Shown: piece after piece, positions 10,195 to 19,557 of the stretch
How the letters are laid out: each line of letters begins with the position of its first letter
Position numbering within the stretch: the first letter of the stretch is position 1
From: Neobacillus pocheonensis
GTDB lineage: Bacteria > Bacillota > Bacilli > Bacillales > Cytobacillaceae
Assembly: GCA_023702235.1 (NCBI GenBank)
Contig: JAMQCR010000001.1
Span: 2,108,001 to 2,172,000, forward strand
Length of the DNA stretch: 64,000 bases
Reading direction: 5' to 3'
The notes under the pieces: generated by a model
The model's database searches: none
What the model was told of the DNA's origin: nothing
Seen by the model: the letters and a program-made list of their open reading frames with translations, nothing else
Made by a program: the position numbers and the translations under genes

Positions 10195-10300
10195 GATAGT
10201 CCGAATGTGAGGTTTATTCGGACAGGGCTAGCAAGAAGTTGCCAATGATTGTCCGAATCAGGCGAAATTTCGGACAGGACTAGTAAGAAATTGCTTGAAC
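10195..10300. repeat. Two tandem units of a dispersed 52-bp GTCCGAAT repeat
   Basis: Unit one spans 10195-10246 and unit two 10247-10300. Each has the plan GATxGTCCGAAT, about 8 bases, TTCGGACAGG, then CTAG(C/T)AAGAA(G/A)TTGC. GTCCGAAT and ATTCGGAC form an internal inverted repeat. Two further units lie inverted at 61367-61466. This looks like a REP-like non-coding element. Confidence 0.75.
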
Positions 10301-10371
10301 TAAAGTGGCAGATTCAAGAAGAAAATTAAAAAAAGGCTCATACATTAACAGTTACTTTTTCAGTAAAGGGG

Positions 10372-10399
10372 GGCAATGCTTCAAGAAGCATCGCCTTTT
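10372..10399 (+). terminator. Strong hairpin, possible bidirectional terminator
   Basis: GGCAATGCTTC at 10372-10382 pairs with GAAGCATCGCC at 10385-10395, followed by TTTT. The loop is only two bases. It lies beyond the recombinase remnant and could stop readthrough in either direction. Confidence 0.45.
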
Positions 10400-10442
10400 C
10401 CCTGAATCTAAAATATTTCATGTATATGTACTGTCTATTGCT

Positions 10443-10620
10443 TCAGCTAAGTTGGGCATAAATCCGGGTGATTTCACTCTTTTCATGAACAAGGCTTTGA
10501 ATAACATTCAAAGGTGCTCCATTATTCAATAAATGAGTGGCATAGCTATGCCTTAGTTGATGGGGATGAATTTCTTTGTTGATGCCAGCTCGATTTGAAA
10601 TTCCTTGGATAATACCACTG
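10443..10620 (-). pseudogene. Tyrosine recombinase, C-terminal remnant
   Basis: On the minus strand, in a different frame from the overlapping end of the decarboxylase, one reads NRAGINKEIHPHQLRHSYAT followed by HLLNNGAPLNVIQSLVHEKS and EITRIYAQLS, then a stop at 10443. HPHQLRHSYATHLL is the conserved HxxR box of phage-type tyrosine recombinases, and IYAQLS holds the catalytic Tyr. The usual QSLLGH is changed to QSLVHE. Only the last 60 residues or so remain, without the catalytic Arg I region or a start. The fragment abuts and overlaps the decarboxylase 3' end, which suggests that an integration or deletion event formed this junction. Confidence 0.75.
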
Positions 10621-12050
10621 CTCTCTTGAACGTTTCGAGATCAATGGTGAAAACCATTGTCGTGCTTTGTGTCATGTGGTATTGGCCATCCAAGGAATCC
10701 AGATATGAGACGGCTTGTTTGAAGTTCATTAAGAACAAGTGAGCCAAGTCCATGGAAAAGCCATTTCGAACCACAATACGCATAATCGTTACTTCTTCCA
10801 TGTCTGGGGGTAAAGGATAAGCAGGCACTTGCCAGCCGAATGTGCGCAATTGTCGAGACAAGTCATAAAGATTCCAGTTTGATGTGTGTCCTTCTTTCAA
10901 TCGCCATGCAAATACCGGAATATCCGAGCCGTCTGTAAATAGTTCAAAAGGTCCCATGTCACCAATCTCTTTGCTTAGGAAATGCGCCACTGCTTGAGAA
11001 GCCTTTTGCACCTCATAGTATCCTTCTTTGCCTAAACGCAGAAAATTATAGTATTGCAGGAGTACTTGTGCGCCGCCGAGAGAAATTAAGGGCTATCGTC
11101 GGCATGTTCCCGCCTAAATAGGACACTCGAAAGATGAGATCCTCTGGGAGATCTTCAGCCTCACGCCAAATTATCCATCCAAGACCCGGGTAAACTAATC
11201 CATATTTATGTCCGGAAACATTGATCGACTTCACTCTAGCCAATCGAAAATCCCAGTCTAAGTCTGGTTGAAGGAACGGTGCTATAAATCCTCCCGAAGC
11301 AGCGTCTACATGTATCGGAATATCGAGATCCGTTTTGGCCTGAAGTTCGTCCAAGGCTTTCGCTATTGCTGCGATCGGTTCATACAGACCTGTATAGGTC
11401 TCCCCAAGAATCGGCACCACACCGATTGTATTTTCGTCTACGGCAGCGAGTACACCCTCAGGATCCAGATAAGGATGATCTGGGGTAATTTTCACATAAC
11501 GCGGTTCAACGTCCCAATAGTTCGCGAATTTTTCCCAAACGACCTGAACAGCAGAACTAAATACGATATTTGGACGGTCAATTGGCTTCCCTTGACTCTT
11601 GCGCGCAGTTTGCCAACGTCGCTTTAACGCAAGACCCCCGAGCATACACGCTTCCGATGATCCCGTTGTCGATACACCCATCGTATTATGAGGGTCAGGT
11701 GAATTCCAGAGATCAGCTATAATTCGAACACAGCGTTCCTCAATCGCTGCCGTCTGCGGATATTCATCCTTATCAATCATGTTCTTGTCGACTGATTCGG
11801 TATATAAACGTTCTGCGGATGGCTCCATCCAGGTGGTAACGAATGTTGCAAGATTGAGACGGGCATTACCATCCAGTGCAATTTCATCGTGGACAATTTG
11901 ATACGCGGTTTCAGGTAACATGCCTTGATCACGCATACGAAAACGCGGAACAGCCTCTTCTCCTTTGCGGGCGAATATTGGGTTTATAGAAAATTCGTCA
12001 GGCAACATCCTTTGCTCGATTTGCGAACGGCGCGGGTTCCAATGCGGCAT
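10553..12050 (-). pseudogene. gadB: Glutamate decarboxylase, one frameshift
   Basis: This is a PLP-dependent group II decarboxylase that converts glutamate to GABA with uptake of a proton. The frame from ATG 12050 carries STTGSSEACMLGGLALKRRW, IPIHVDAASGGFIAPF and the PLP-lysine motif INVSGHKYGLVYPGLGW. After LNFSR the frame breaks near 11070, where one base is missing in CTCGGCGGCGCA (expected SRGGAQVLLQYYNFL). The remainder, 10553-11011, contains DIPVFAWRLKEG, GWQVPAYPLPP and MRIVVRNGFSMD. The joined product is about 500 residues, some 30 longer than usual; the extra tail (to the stop at 10553) lies over the recombinase remnant and is probably not native. With the neighbouring glutaminase and permease genes it suggests GABA production or acid resistance. 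Confidence 0.85.
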
Positions 12051-12452
12051 ATACGATCCACTCCTTCACGGGAATTTGACTACTTATATTGTTTTGTCAA
12101 TAAATGCCGTAAAATATTCATAACGCTGTGATACGTCCATAGATGAAAGCTTAATTGTTTGAAGAAGATTAAAACAATGAACTCGTTCTACTAGTTGAAT
12201 TTAAGAAACCTAATTTAAACACGATCAAAAGGTTGATGCTCGTCATCATCAACCTTTTCAATCGACATAAGTTTTACTCCACTACGTATTAGATGATATT
12301 AGAAAGAAGATACAGCATATTTTCCGCAGTATTCATTAAATTCTTTCCCGCTTCCATATAGACATTAATCATTCCGACCTATTGCACGAAAACCCAGTTC
12401 TCTGATCCGTTTAGTTCTGGCAGAATGAGAGGAAATCTTTTGGTATCATGGA
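12051..12452. other. Intergenic region with bidirectional terminator
   Basis: About 400 bases separate the decarboxylase start from a small gene. Apart from the hairpin at 12227-12258 I find nothing coding. The bases directly upstream of 12050 should hold the decarboxylase promoter. Confidence 0.4.
12227..12258 (-). terminator. Rho-independent terminator
   Basis: AAAAGGTTGATG at 12227-12238 pairs perfectly with CATCAACCTTTT at 12247-12258 around an 8-base loop. It most likely ends the minus-strand transcript of the small gene and glutamate dehydrogenase before the decarboxylase. Confidence 0.7.
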
Positions 12453-12602
12453 TTATCCCACTAAACCATAATCATTAAAATAAACCACCTCTGTAAGGAT
12501 TTTACAGCCTCGAATTTTTTCGAAAGTTTCCATTGCTTCTTTTTCAGTGTCAAATTCAAACATGTTAAGATTGTTTTTTGAATGGACAGTGATGATCCAC
12601 AC
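12453..12602 (-). CDS. Small conserved protein, 49 residues, function unknown
   Basis: A GTG at 12602 preceded by AAAGGAGGGATTTTC opens a 49-residue frame starting MWIITVHSKNNLNMFEFDTE, with a central EKIRGCKIL and ending YFNDYGLVG. The excellent ribosome binding site and balanced composition argue for a real gene. The alternation of strands and one amphipathic helix (EKEAMETFEKI) suggests a small alpha/beta fold. It lies 42 bases downstream of glutamate dehydrogenase on the same strand and is probably cotranscribed with it. I recall similar short proteins in Bacillus genomes but know no function. Confidence 0.65.
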   Translation of the reverse strand: MWIITVHSKNNLNMFEFDTEKEAMETFEKIRGCKILTEVVYFNDYGLVG

Positions 12603-12644
12603 GAAAATCCCTCCTTTCATAGAATAATAGATAATCTTTATCGT

Positions 12645-13932
12645 CTATACCCAGCCCCGGAAATGTGAAGCTTCAGCCACTTTTCTGATTCCAACCATAT
12701 AGGCTGCCAATCGCATATCCACTTGATGGGCATGTGCGGTTTGATAAATATGTTCAAAAGAATCAACCATTACTTTTCGTAGTTTTTCAGCAACCTCTTC
12801 CTCTGACCAATAATATCCCTGATTATTTTGAACCCATTCAAAATAAGATACGGTGACACCTCCTGCACTTGCAAGGATATCCGGAACAAGGAGGACTCCT
12901 TGTTCATCCAAAATTTTGGTTGCTTCCAAAGTTGTAACGCCCATTTGCTGCCTCCACTACAATTGAAGCTTGAATCCGATTGGCGTTTTCTGCCGTAATT
13001 TGGTTTGAAATCGCAGCTGGGACAAGAATTTCACATTCTTTTTCAAGTAATTCCTGATTCGTGATTACATTCTTAAATAAAGGAGTTACGGTGCCAAAAC
13101 TGTCACGCCGATCAAGCAAATAATCAATATCAAGCCCTTCTGAATCATAAAGAGCACCATATGCATCCGAAATTCCCACTACTTTCGCTCCCGCATCATG
13201 CATGAATTTGGCCAAAAAGCTCCCTGCATTTCCAAATCCTTGAATCACAATCCGAGCACCTTTTAAGTCCATGTGTTTTTTCTTTACTGCTTCTTCAATA
13301 CATATCGTTACACCGCGGGCTGTTGCCGTTTCACGGCCTTCGGCAATCCCTAAAACGAGGGGCTTGCCCGTAATGAATCCGGGAGAATCGAATTCACGAA
13401 GACGGCTGTACTCATCCATCATCCAAGCCATGATTTGAGAGTTGGTATACACATCAGGTGCGGGTATATCTTTTGTAGGCCCTACAATTTGGCTGATTGC
13501 CCGAACATACCCTCGACTTAATCTTTCCAGTTCTCCAAACGACATAGTTCTAGGATCACACCTAATGCCGCCTTTTCCACCTCCGAAAGGAAGATTGGCA
13601 ATCCCGCACTTTAAACTCATCCAAATCGACAAGGCTTTTACTTCATCTTCATCCACTTCAGGATGGAAACGCACGCCTCCTTTTGTCGGACCCACTGCAT
13701 CATTATGCTGGGAACGAAAACCGGTAAACACTCGAACCGAACCATCATCCATTTTGACAGGGATACGAACAGTCAGCATTCGGAGGGGCTCTTTTAATAA
13801 TTCAAATAATTCTTTTGAAAAACCTAATTTCTCCAACGCCTCACTTATAACCGTTTGCGTGGAAAGAAATAAATCTAATGATTCTTTTTCTTTATTCTGT
13901 TCCTTGGATAAGTTAACTACAGTCTTTGTCAA
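12645..13932 (-). pseudogene. gudB: NAD-specific glutamate dehydrogenase (GudB/RocG type), one frameshift
   Basis: This enzyme oxidises glutamate to 2-oxoglutarate and ammonia. The frame from ATG 13932 shows the catalytic region GGGKGGIRCDP, APDVYTNSQIMAWMMDEYS and the Rossmann motif IQGFGNAGSFLA. It breaks at about 12940: after VVEAANG the sequence GGGCGTTAC lacks bases, and GGGCCGGTTAC would restore the expected NGPVTTLEATKIL. The rest, 12645-12944, reads VLLVPDILASAGGVTVSYFE to the end SHFRGWV. Repaired, it is 429 residues, close to GudB. The lesion again falls in a GGCC context. It sits between the permease and decarboxylase genes, so glutamate from glutaminase could flow to 2-oxoglutarate or to GABA. 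Confidence 0.85.
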
Positions 13933-14023
13933 TGATTACACCCCATCATTAGAAATGAAAATTTTCCTATCAAATTCACTATTTGAGAATGCTATTTTTA
14001 TAAAAATCGAGAGTGAATTGTTT

Positions 14024-15661
14024 TTATACGGCGGTTTCATTATATGGTACTGCTGCCTCAGCTTCCTCAATTACCCTCATTTCTTCATTCAGCTTGCAGG
14101 CTTCTTGCAGATATTCTGTTTCAAACCCGCTTTTAAAGCCCCAGAAATAAAAGACAAGCGATAGACCGGCAATTAAGAGCATATCCCAGCCAAATGGGAT
14201 GATGTTCCTTCCGCCAAACTTGTTGCTTCCTAAATAAGAAACACCCATCATGCATAGTAAGTAAACGACCATCCAAAGACCGGCTAGAAAATTCTTTCGG
14301 AATCCCTTCCATTTCACTTTTATTTGATAGTAAAAGTAAATAGGAAGACCAATCATAATGAACAATAACACCTGTCCGGTCAGCGGCCATCGTGCCCAAT
14401 ATAGCGTTAAAGAAGCAAAGACAAACCCGCATGGTGCAATGATACTTAGTCCTTTAAGTTTGATCGGCCGGTATAAAAGCTTCCCTGTCCGCCTTAAGGT
14501 CATGACGGTAACTGGTCCCGTAATATAAGAAATCAGCGTCGCAACGGAAATCACCTCAGCTAATTTTCCCCATCCTCTGAACAAAAACAAAAATAGAAAC
14601 GATACAGCCAGGTTTAAGAACATCGCCGGACGCGGTACACCATAAATCGGATGAACTTTTCCTAACACTCCCGGTAAATATTCATTCTTTTGCATCCCAT
14701 AGATCATCCTTGCTGTTGTAGCTGTATAAGTTATCGCCGTGCCGGAAGGAGAAATAAAAGCATCAGAATATAATACGATAACGAGCCAGTTTATGTTTAG
14801 AGCGATGGCCAAGTCAGCAAACGGGGAATTGAAATTTAACTGATGCCATCCGTGAACAAGCAATGAAGGATTCACAGATCCAATAAATGTAACCTGTAAG
14901 AGAATGTAAATGACGGTTGCAATCAGAACCGATCCGACTACGGCAATCGGGATGGAACGACCGGGATTCTTTGCCTCACCAGCCATATTGATCGGACTTT
15001 GAAAACCGTTAAAGGCGAAGATAATACCTGATGTCGCCACAGCAGTTAAGATACTTGCCAAACCATGGGATTCTGTCCCCGGGTTGTAGGTAAAGTTCCC
15101 GCCATGAAAACCGGCAAATAGGAGTGAGCCAATCGTCAGTCCTGGGATAATCATTTTAAATACAGTGATCAGCGAGTTCGTTTTTGCAAATAAACTGACC
15201 GTCCAAAAATTAATGAAAAAATAAATTAGCAGTAATGCAGAAGCAATTAATAAACCTTTTAGGGTAAGACTTCCGTTTAACACCAGCTGATGTGTCCACT
15301 GCGCCCATTTCCAAGGCAAAGAACTCATATATTGAACAGAAGCAATTGCCTCCACTGGAATCACGGAAACAATGGCAATCCAATTTGACCAGCCAGCAAG
15401 AAACCCGATAAACGATCCATGGGAATACTGCGTATATTTCACCATCCCGCCAGCTTCAGGGAACATCGCGCCTAATTCACAATAGGAAAGTGCAATAAAT
15501 AAAATAACGATCATACCGATGATCCAGGAGAAAATAGCAGCCGGTCCGGCAATTTGTGCCGCTCTCCAAGCCCCGAATAACCAGCCGGATCCAATAATGG
15601 AGCCCATCCCCACCATTGTTAACGCAAAAGTTCCCATCCTTCTCTGTAATTGATTGTTCAT
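14024..15661 (-). CDS. APC-superfamily amino-acid permease
   Basis: This is a 545-residue membrane protein with 12 or more hydrophobic segments. The APC signature of helix 1 is clear (LTMVGMGSIIGSGWLFGAW), and conserved LSYCELGAMFPEAGGMVKYT and GFQSPINMAGEAKNPGRSIP follow. The length and the long acidic C-terminal tail (EEMRVIEEAEAAVPYNE) resemble the YveA-type acidic amino-acid transporters of Bacillus. It lies between the glutaminase and glutamate dehydrogenase genes, at the place where B. subtilis has glnT beside glsA, so a glutamine, glutamate or glutamate/GABA substrate is likely. The ATG at 15661 is preceded by AAGAGG. The gene is intact. Confidence 0.85.
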   Translation of the reverse strand: MNNQLQRRMGTFALTMVGMGSIIGSGWLFGAWRAAQIAGPAAIFSWIIGMIVILFIALSYCELGAMFPEAGGMVKYTQYSHGSFIGFLAGWSNWIAIVSVIPVEAIASVQYMSSLPWKWAQWTHQLVLNGSLTLKGLLIASALLLIYFFINFWTVSLFAKTNSLITVFKMIIPGLTIGSLLFAGFHGGNFTYNPGTESHGLASILTAVATSGIIFAFNGFQSPINMAGEAKNPGRSIPIAVVGSVLIATVIYILLQVTFIGSVNPSLLVHGWHQLNFNSPFADLAIALNINWLVIVLYSDAFISPSGTAITYTATTARMIYGMQKNEYLPGVLGKVHPIYGVPRPAMFLNLAVSFLFLFLFRGWGKLAEVISVATLISYITGPVTVMTLRRTGKLLYRPIKLKGLSIIAPCGFVFASLTLYWARWPLTGQVLLFIMIGLPIYFYYQIKVKWKGFRKNFLAGLWMVVYLLCMMGVSYLGSNKFGGRNIIPFGWDMLLIAGLSLVFYFWGFKSGFETEYLQEACKLNEEMRVIEEAEAAVPYNETAV

Positions 15662-15691
15662 CCATTCAACCTCTTTCTTTGTAAGATGTTT

Positions 15692-16669
15692 TTAGAAAAT
15701 ACATAAATCCCATTCTTGTGCGATATGCTGCAATAATTTAACACCTGTCAGGCTGTTCCCAAAGTCATCAATCGCTGGTCCATAAATGCCGATTCCACAT
15801 CCGCCTTGAAATGGCCTTTTCCTTTCATGCTTGGGGGAACTAATGCCAAAATCCCACCGGATACCCCGCTTTTGGCTGGCAGCCCGACAAAGGCAGCAAA
15901 TTTGCCGGAAGCATTGTACATTCCGCAGGTGAGCATTAACGCTTTGGTCAGTCTGGCCACTTCTTTAGGGAGAATTTGAACCTTTTGTATGGGATGGTAT
16001 CCATCATGCGCAAGAATCAGTCCAATTAAGGCGATATCTTCGGTGTTCACTTCTAGCGAGCAAAGCTTTAGGTAGACCTCTAATGTTTCTTCCACCCCGG
16101 CTTCCAAAAATCCCGTCTCCTTTAAATAGTAGGCTAAAGCTCTATTTCGATGGGCTGTTTGCCATTCTGATTGGAACACTTCCCTATTCAGCATAAGACG
16201 CTTTCCTATCATTTTTTCAATGAATTCATCAACAAATTCCAATTTGCTTTTTGGCGAATCTCCTGGAAGCAGCGAAGCGATGGTTATCGCTCCAGCATTG
16301 ATCATGGGGTTAAACGGCTTTCCCGGTTTATGCATTTCCAAACGAATAATCGAATTAAAGGGATCCCCGGTTGGTTCCACATCGACCCGATCTAACACAT
16401 AAGGAATACCATGAGCCACACAGGCAGCCATAAAGCTGATTACCTTTGAAATACTTTGCAGGGTAAAGGTAGATTGCCAATCCCCTGACTTTATCGCTGA
16501 TCCATTGGCCAGCTATACAAATCCCCAATTGTGATAGGTTAGCCTTCCCCAAAGCAGGAATATAGCTTGCACAATGTCCTTCTCTGGCAAAGGAACGAAA
16601 ATGTGCCACCCATTCATCCAAGCTATCCATCCTTTGATCGCTAACCTCTTGTTTAACCGCTTGAATCAA
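15692..16669 (-). pseudogene. glsA: Glutaminase, two frameshifts
   Basis: Glutaminase of the serine-dependent beta-lactamase fold, hydrolysing glutamine to glutamate and ammonia. The TTG at 16669 follows AAAGGAGGATAAAAGAGG. The first part reads YIPALGKANLSQLGICIA; the frame then breaks at about 16510 beside GGCC (16507-16510). In the next frame come GDWQSTFTLQSISKV, which contains the catalytic SISK, and NPMINAGAITIASLL. A second break near 15795 hides the C-terminus CGIGIYGPAIDDFGNSLTGV, which continues to a stop at 15692. Repaired length is about 325 residues, normal for the family. It heads the minus-strand set with permease, GDH and GAD and is divergent from glnK-glnL, as in B. subtilis. 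Confidence 0.85.
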
Positions 16670-16773
16670 CCTCTTTTATCCTCCTTTACTGTTTCTATCT
16701 TTTAAAGAAAGCAAGTTTTTAAGTTGAGTCCCCTTTCCGTTACCCTTAGGCTTATGTGCCCTCTCCTTAATTT

Positions 16774-16787
16774 AGAAAACGCTTTCT
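16774..16787. promoter_or_regulatory. Candidate cre site (CcpA operator)
   Basis: AGAAAACGCTTTCT matches the catabolite-responsive consensus TGWAANCGNTNWCA at every position except the two outermost bases and is nearly a perfect palindrome. It lies about 105 bases upstream of the glutaminase start and 170 bases upstream of glnK, so it may bring glucose repression to glutamine use. Confidence 0.6.
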
Positions 16788-16826
16788 ATTTTTTAATAGA
16801 AAGATATAATTGATTCTAAAATCCGG

Positions 16827-16855
16827 ACTACAGAAGAAAACGAAAAACTACAGAA
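16827..16855. promoter_or_regulatory. Direct repeat ACTACAGAA x2, candidate GlnL operator
   Basis: ACTACAGAA occurs at 16827-16835 and 16847-16855, exactly 20 bases apart, about two helical turns. Read on the minus strand it is TTCTGTAGT, which recalls the TTTTGT-type direct repeats reported for GlnL. It lies between the divergent glsA and glnK genes, where the activator should bind. Confidence 0.4.
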
Positions 16856-16959
16856 AGTTTTTTACTTTTCTGTTAAATTGATTTCATCAAGGATGGGGGA
16901 TTGTATTGAGACGGATCTGACGGTATACTGATTTTCAGACAAATTAGGAAGTGACATTC

Positions 16960-18270
16960 ATGAATATCAGCCCTATATTAAAAAAAGACAGCTTTATTCT
17001 GATTTTGATGATGTTAACAGTCCCGTTAGCAGGGGAATTAAATTTTTATCCAATTAATGCCACGTTTCGGATCAGTTTTGGTGTGCCGGCATTTTTATTC
17101 TTTTTGTTATTATTCCGAAAAATCCCAGCTGTCTTGCCTGGATTTTTAACCGCTATTACGATCGTAGGATTTCGAATTCTTATAGAATTTATCAGCGCCA
17201 AGAATTTTCATTGGGCCGCCTCCTTTGCAGCCAATTTTTCCAGCTTTTTCTTTTATTTCGCCTATGCTTGTTTCTTTTATTTGGCAAAAGCGAGACGTTT
17301 TTCTAACCGGCTTTTGATCATCGGTTTTATTGGCATTACCATCGAAATATTGTCTGATTTGGTAGAAATGACCGTACAATACATATTCTTAGGAACAACG
17401 ATTAAGCTTACAGCCCTGAGCGAAATCCTGATTATGGCCATTTCGCACAGCTTCATTGTTCTTAGCTTTTTCACGATGATACAGCTGTATGAAGCACAGG
17501 CAAGGGAAAGGCAAATCAGAAAACAAAATGAACACACGCTCCTGTTGGTTTCCAACTTATATGAAGAATCCATTCATTTAAAAAAAACATTGGTTAATGC
17601 TGAAAACATCACAAAAAAATCATATGACCTATTCAAAGGCTTAAAGGTTTTAAGAAACGAAGAGACAACGAAGGATGATGTCGAGGAACTGCGCAGACAG
17701 GCATTGAAAATCGCTGGTGAGGTCCATGAGATAAAAAAAGATAACCAACGAATTTTTGCGGGACTCTCCAAACTTATTTCTGTTGAAAATATTTCAGATT
17801 ATATGAGCTTGCACGAACTTGTTTCGATTATCAAACGCTCAAACGAAAAGTTTGCCCGTTTACTGGGAAAAAATATTCAAATTGAATCTTCCGTTAAAGG
17901 AGTTCATCCTCTCTATCATGTTTTCACCCTCTTATCATTACTTAATAATATCGTTTCAAATGCAGTAGAAGCTATCCATAAGGAAGGAACCATTACCATT
18001 AACATAGAAAGAGAACAAAATTGGCTTCAATTCCGGGTGGAAGATAATGGACCAGGTATAGCGCCTAAACATCAAAAGTTAATTTTCAAGCCTGGGTTCA
18101 CTACCAAATATGATCTTTCTGGAAATCCATCAACTGGAATGGGATTATCCTTTGTCAAAGAAATGGTTGATCAGCTTAAAGGGGATATTACCGTTGAGCC
18201 TGGTTTAGATGGTACCGGAGCAATTTTCACTTTTCGATTACGGGCAGATGACTTAAAGGAGAAAGGATGA
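16960..18270 (+). CDS. glnK: Sensor histidine kinase GlnK (YcbA type)
   Basis: This is a membrane sensor kinase of 436 residues. Residues 1-180 contain about six hydrophobic segments with short loops, and a coiled linker follows. A SpoB-like dimerisation region contains EVHEIKKDNQ, whose His is the probable phosphoacceptor. The C-terminal ATPase domain shows the N box NIVSNAVEAI, the G1 box EDNGPGI and GMGLSFVKEM. ATG 16960 is chosen because AGGAAGTGA lies 8 bases before it; a GTG at 16951 is also possible. Gene order and protein type match the GlnK-GlnL system that detects glutamine and activates glsA-glnT in B. subtilis, and here too glutaminase is divergent. Confidence 0.88.
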   Translation: MNISPILKKDSFILILMMLTVPLAGELNFYPINATFRISFGVPAFLFFLLLFRKIPAVLPGFLTAITIVGFRILIEFISAKNFHWAASFAANFSSFFFYFAYACFFYLAKARRFSNRLLIIGFIGITIEILSDLVEMTVQYIFLGTTIKLTALSEILIMAISHSFIVLSFFTMIQLYEAQARERQIRKQNEHTLLLVSNLYEESIHLKKTLVNAENITKKSYDLFKGLKVLRNEETTKDDVEELRRQALKIAGEVHEIKKDNQRIFAGLSKLISVENISDYMSLHELVSIIKRSNEKFARLLGKNIQIESSVKGVHPLYHVFTLLSLLNNIVSNAVEAIHKEGTITINIEREQNWLQFRVEDNGPGIAPKHQKLIFKPGFTTKYDLSGNPSTGMGLSFVKEMVDQLKGDITVEPGLDGTGAIFTFRLRADDLKEKG

Positions 18271-18274
18271 TACC

Positions 18275-19209
18275 ATGCTTTTTTATATAGCAGATGATGA
18301 TGAAGCTGTTCGTTCGATGTTGGGAAAATCATCGAGGACGATGGTTTGGGAGAAGTAGCCGGGGAAGCAGAAGACGGCTCAATGGTAGATGGAAATAGGC
18401 TAAACATGCAAAACATCGATATTTTATTAATCGATTTGTTAATGCCTATTAGAGATGGGCTTGAAACGATCCGTCAAATTAAGCCGGAATTCAAAGGGAA
18501 AATCATCATGATTTCTCAAGTGGAATCGAAAGAGCTGATTGCTGAAGCCTATTCGCTCGGCAGTGAATACTATATAACAAAACCGATCAACCGAATCGAG
18601 GTATTAGCCATTCTTCAAAAAGTCATTGAACGAATCCGGCTGGAGAAATCGATACATGATATTCGCAAATCACTTAATGCCGTGCTTCACTTGGATCATC
18701 CGCAGGGTCAAAAACCAAAACCGTTTAACGAAAAAAATATCAGACATTCCGGTCATTTTCTCTTATCTGAATTAGGGATAGCCGGAGAAAACGGCAGCAA
18801 GGACTTACTGGATATGCTGGATTATTTAGATCAACATCAACAAGCTGACACGTTTCATAACGGGATTCCAACCCTTAAAGAAATTTTTGTCCATCTGGCT
18901 AAAAAAAGACTTGGAGCCTTTGCAACCGAGACCGAGTTGAAAAAGGAAATAAAAGCAACGGAACAACGGGTGCGCCGAGCAATTTATCAATCATTGAATC
19001 ATTTGGCGTCCATTGGTCTTGAAGACTTTTCAAATTGGAAGTTTGAAAATTATTCTTCCAAGTTTTTTGACTTTACCAGCGTAAGGACAAAGATGGCGGA
19101 AATAAAGACTGGAGCAGCATCCTCTGCCTCTCTTGCCCGAATTAATACGAAAAAATTCATTCAAGTTCTCTATTTTGAGGCGCAGCGAGTACATTCAGAG
19201 TCTCAATAA
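18275..19209 (+). pseudogene. glnL: Response regulator GlnL (YcbB type), one frameshift
   Basis: Four bases after glnK, ATG 18275 with RBS AAAGGATGATACC opens MLFYIADDDEAVRSML, the start of a receiver domain. The frame breaks at 18325-18335, where GGGAAAATCATC has probably lost one A; with it the text continues GKIIEDDGLGEVAGEAEDGS. The receiver Asp lies in DILLIDLLMPIRDG and the conserved Lys in YYITKPINRIE. Residues 150-310 are the YcbB output domain, with a DNA-binding region around EQRVRRAIYQSLNHLASIGL. The repaired length is 311 residues. It should activate the divergent glutaminase operon. Translational coupling with glnK is likely. Confidence 0.85.
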
Positions 19210-19331
19210 CCAATCTGAGGTCTACTTATACTTTAAAGAATATATGAATTCGTTTGAATAAATTTAAACTGCACAGTTGTAAAAAAACCTATATGGTGAA
19301 GGTTAAGGAAAATAGGTAATGGAATACCCAC

Positions 19332-19364
19332 AAAGGTTTTTCTCATTTGAGAAAGGCCTTTTTT
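19332..19364 (+). terminator. Rho-independent terminator of glnKL
   Basis: AAGG..TTTCTCA and TGAGAAA..CCTT form a stem around TT, followed by TTTTTT. It lies 120 bases after the glnL stop. Confidence 0.7.
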
Positions 19365-19391
19365 AGCATCTGATCAAAATTTGGTTAAAAT

Positions 19392-19557
19392 CTATCCTGC
19401 CTTGTTCATTAAACAGCTTTTTTCCCATTTCTCATATTCTCCAATTGCTGTCCAGCTTAACCATGATACAAGGATTCGTAACTGATTAGGCAACATACCA
19501 GTATTCCCAACGACCCTTTTCCGAATTTTGGAAAATTCCTGTTTTGTTGATATACAT
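19392..19557 (-). pseudogene. Small conserved-looking protein, about 55 residues, one frameshift
   Basis: The minus strand has a good RBS (AAGGGGTGG) six bases before an ATG at 19557. Its frame shifts after five codons in AACAAAACAGG; removal of one A joins it to EFSKIRKRVVGNTGMLPNQL, which is followed by RILVSWLSWTAIGEYEKWEK and ends at 19392. The restored 55-residue protein looks like a genuine soluble helical protein with many Trp residues. I do not recognise its family. It stands alone between the glnKL terminator and the nitronate monooxygenase terminator. Confidence 0.5.

Larger units (their letters stand above)
9916..10442. other. Intergenic region with GTCCGAAT repeats and a hairpin
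   Basis: Between the nucleotidase start and the recombinase remnant there is no convincing gene. The region holds the nucleotidase promoter area, the two-unit repeat at 10195-10300 and the strong hairpin at 10372-10399. A small plus-strand open frame at 10305-10532 has no ribosome binding site and is not a gene. Confidence 0.5.

Noticed and set aside
10305..10532. Plus-strand open frame of 75 codons
   Set aside because: It has no ribosome binding site, contains a strong hairpin and is antisense to the tyrosine recombinase remnant.
13442..14164. Plus-strand open frame of 240 codons
   Set aside because: It is the mirror of the glutamate dehydrogenase and permease genes, whose protein motifs are unambiguous on the other strand.
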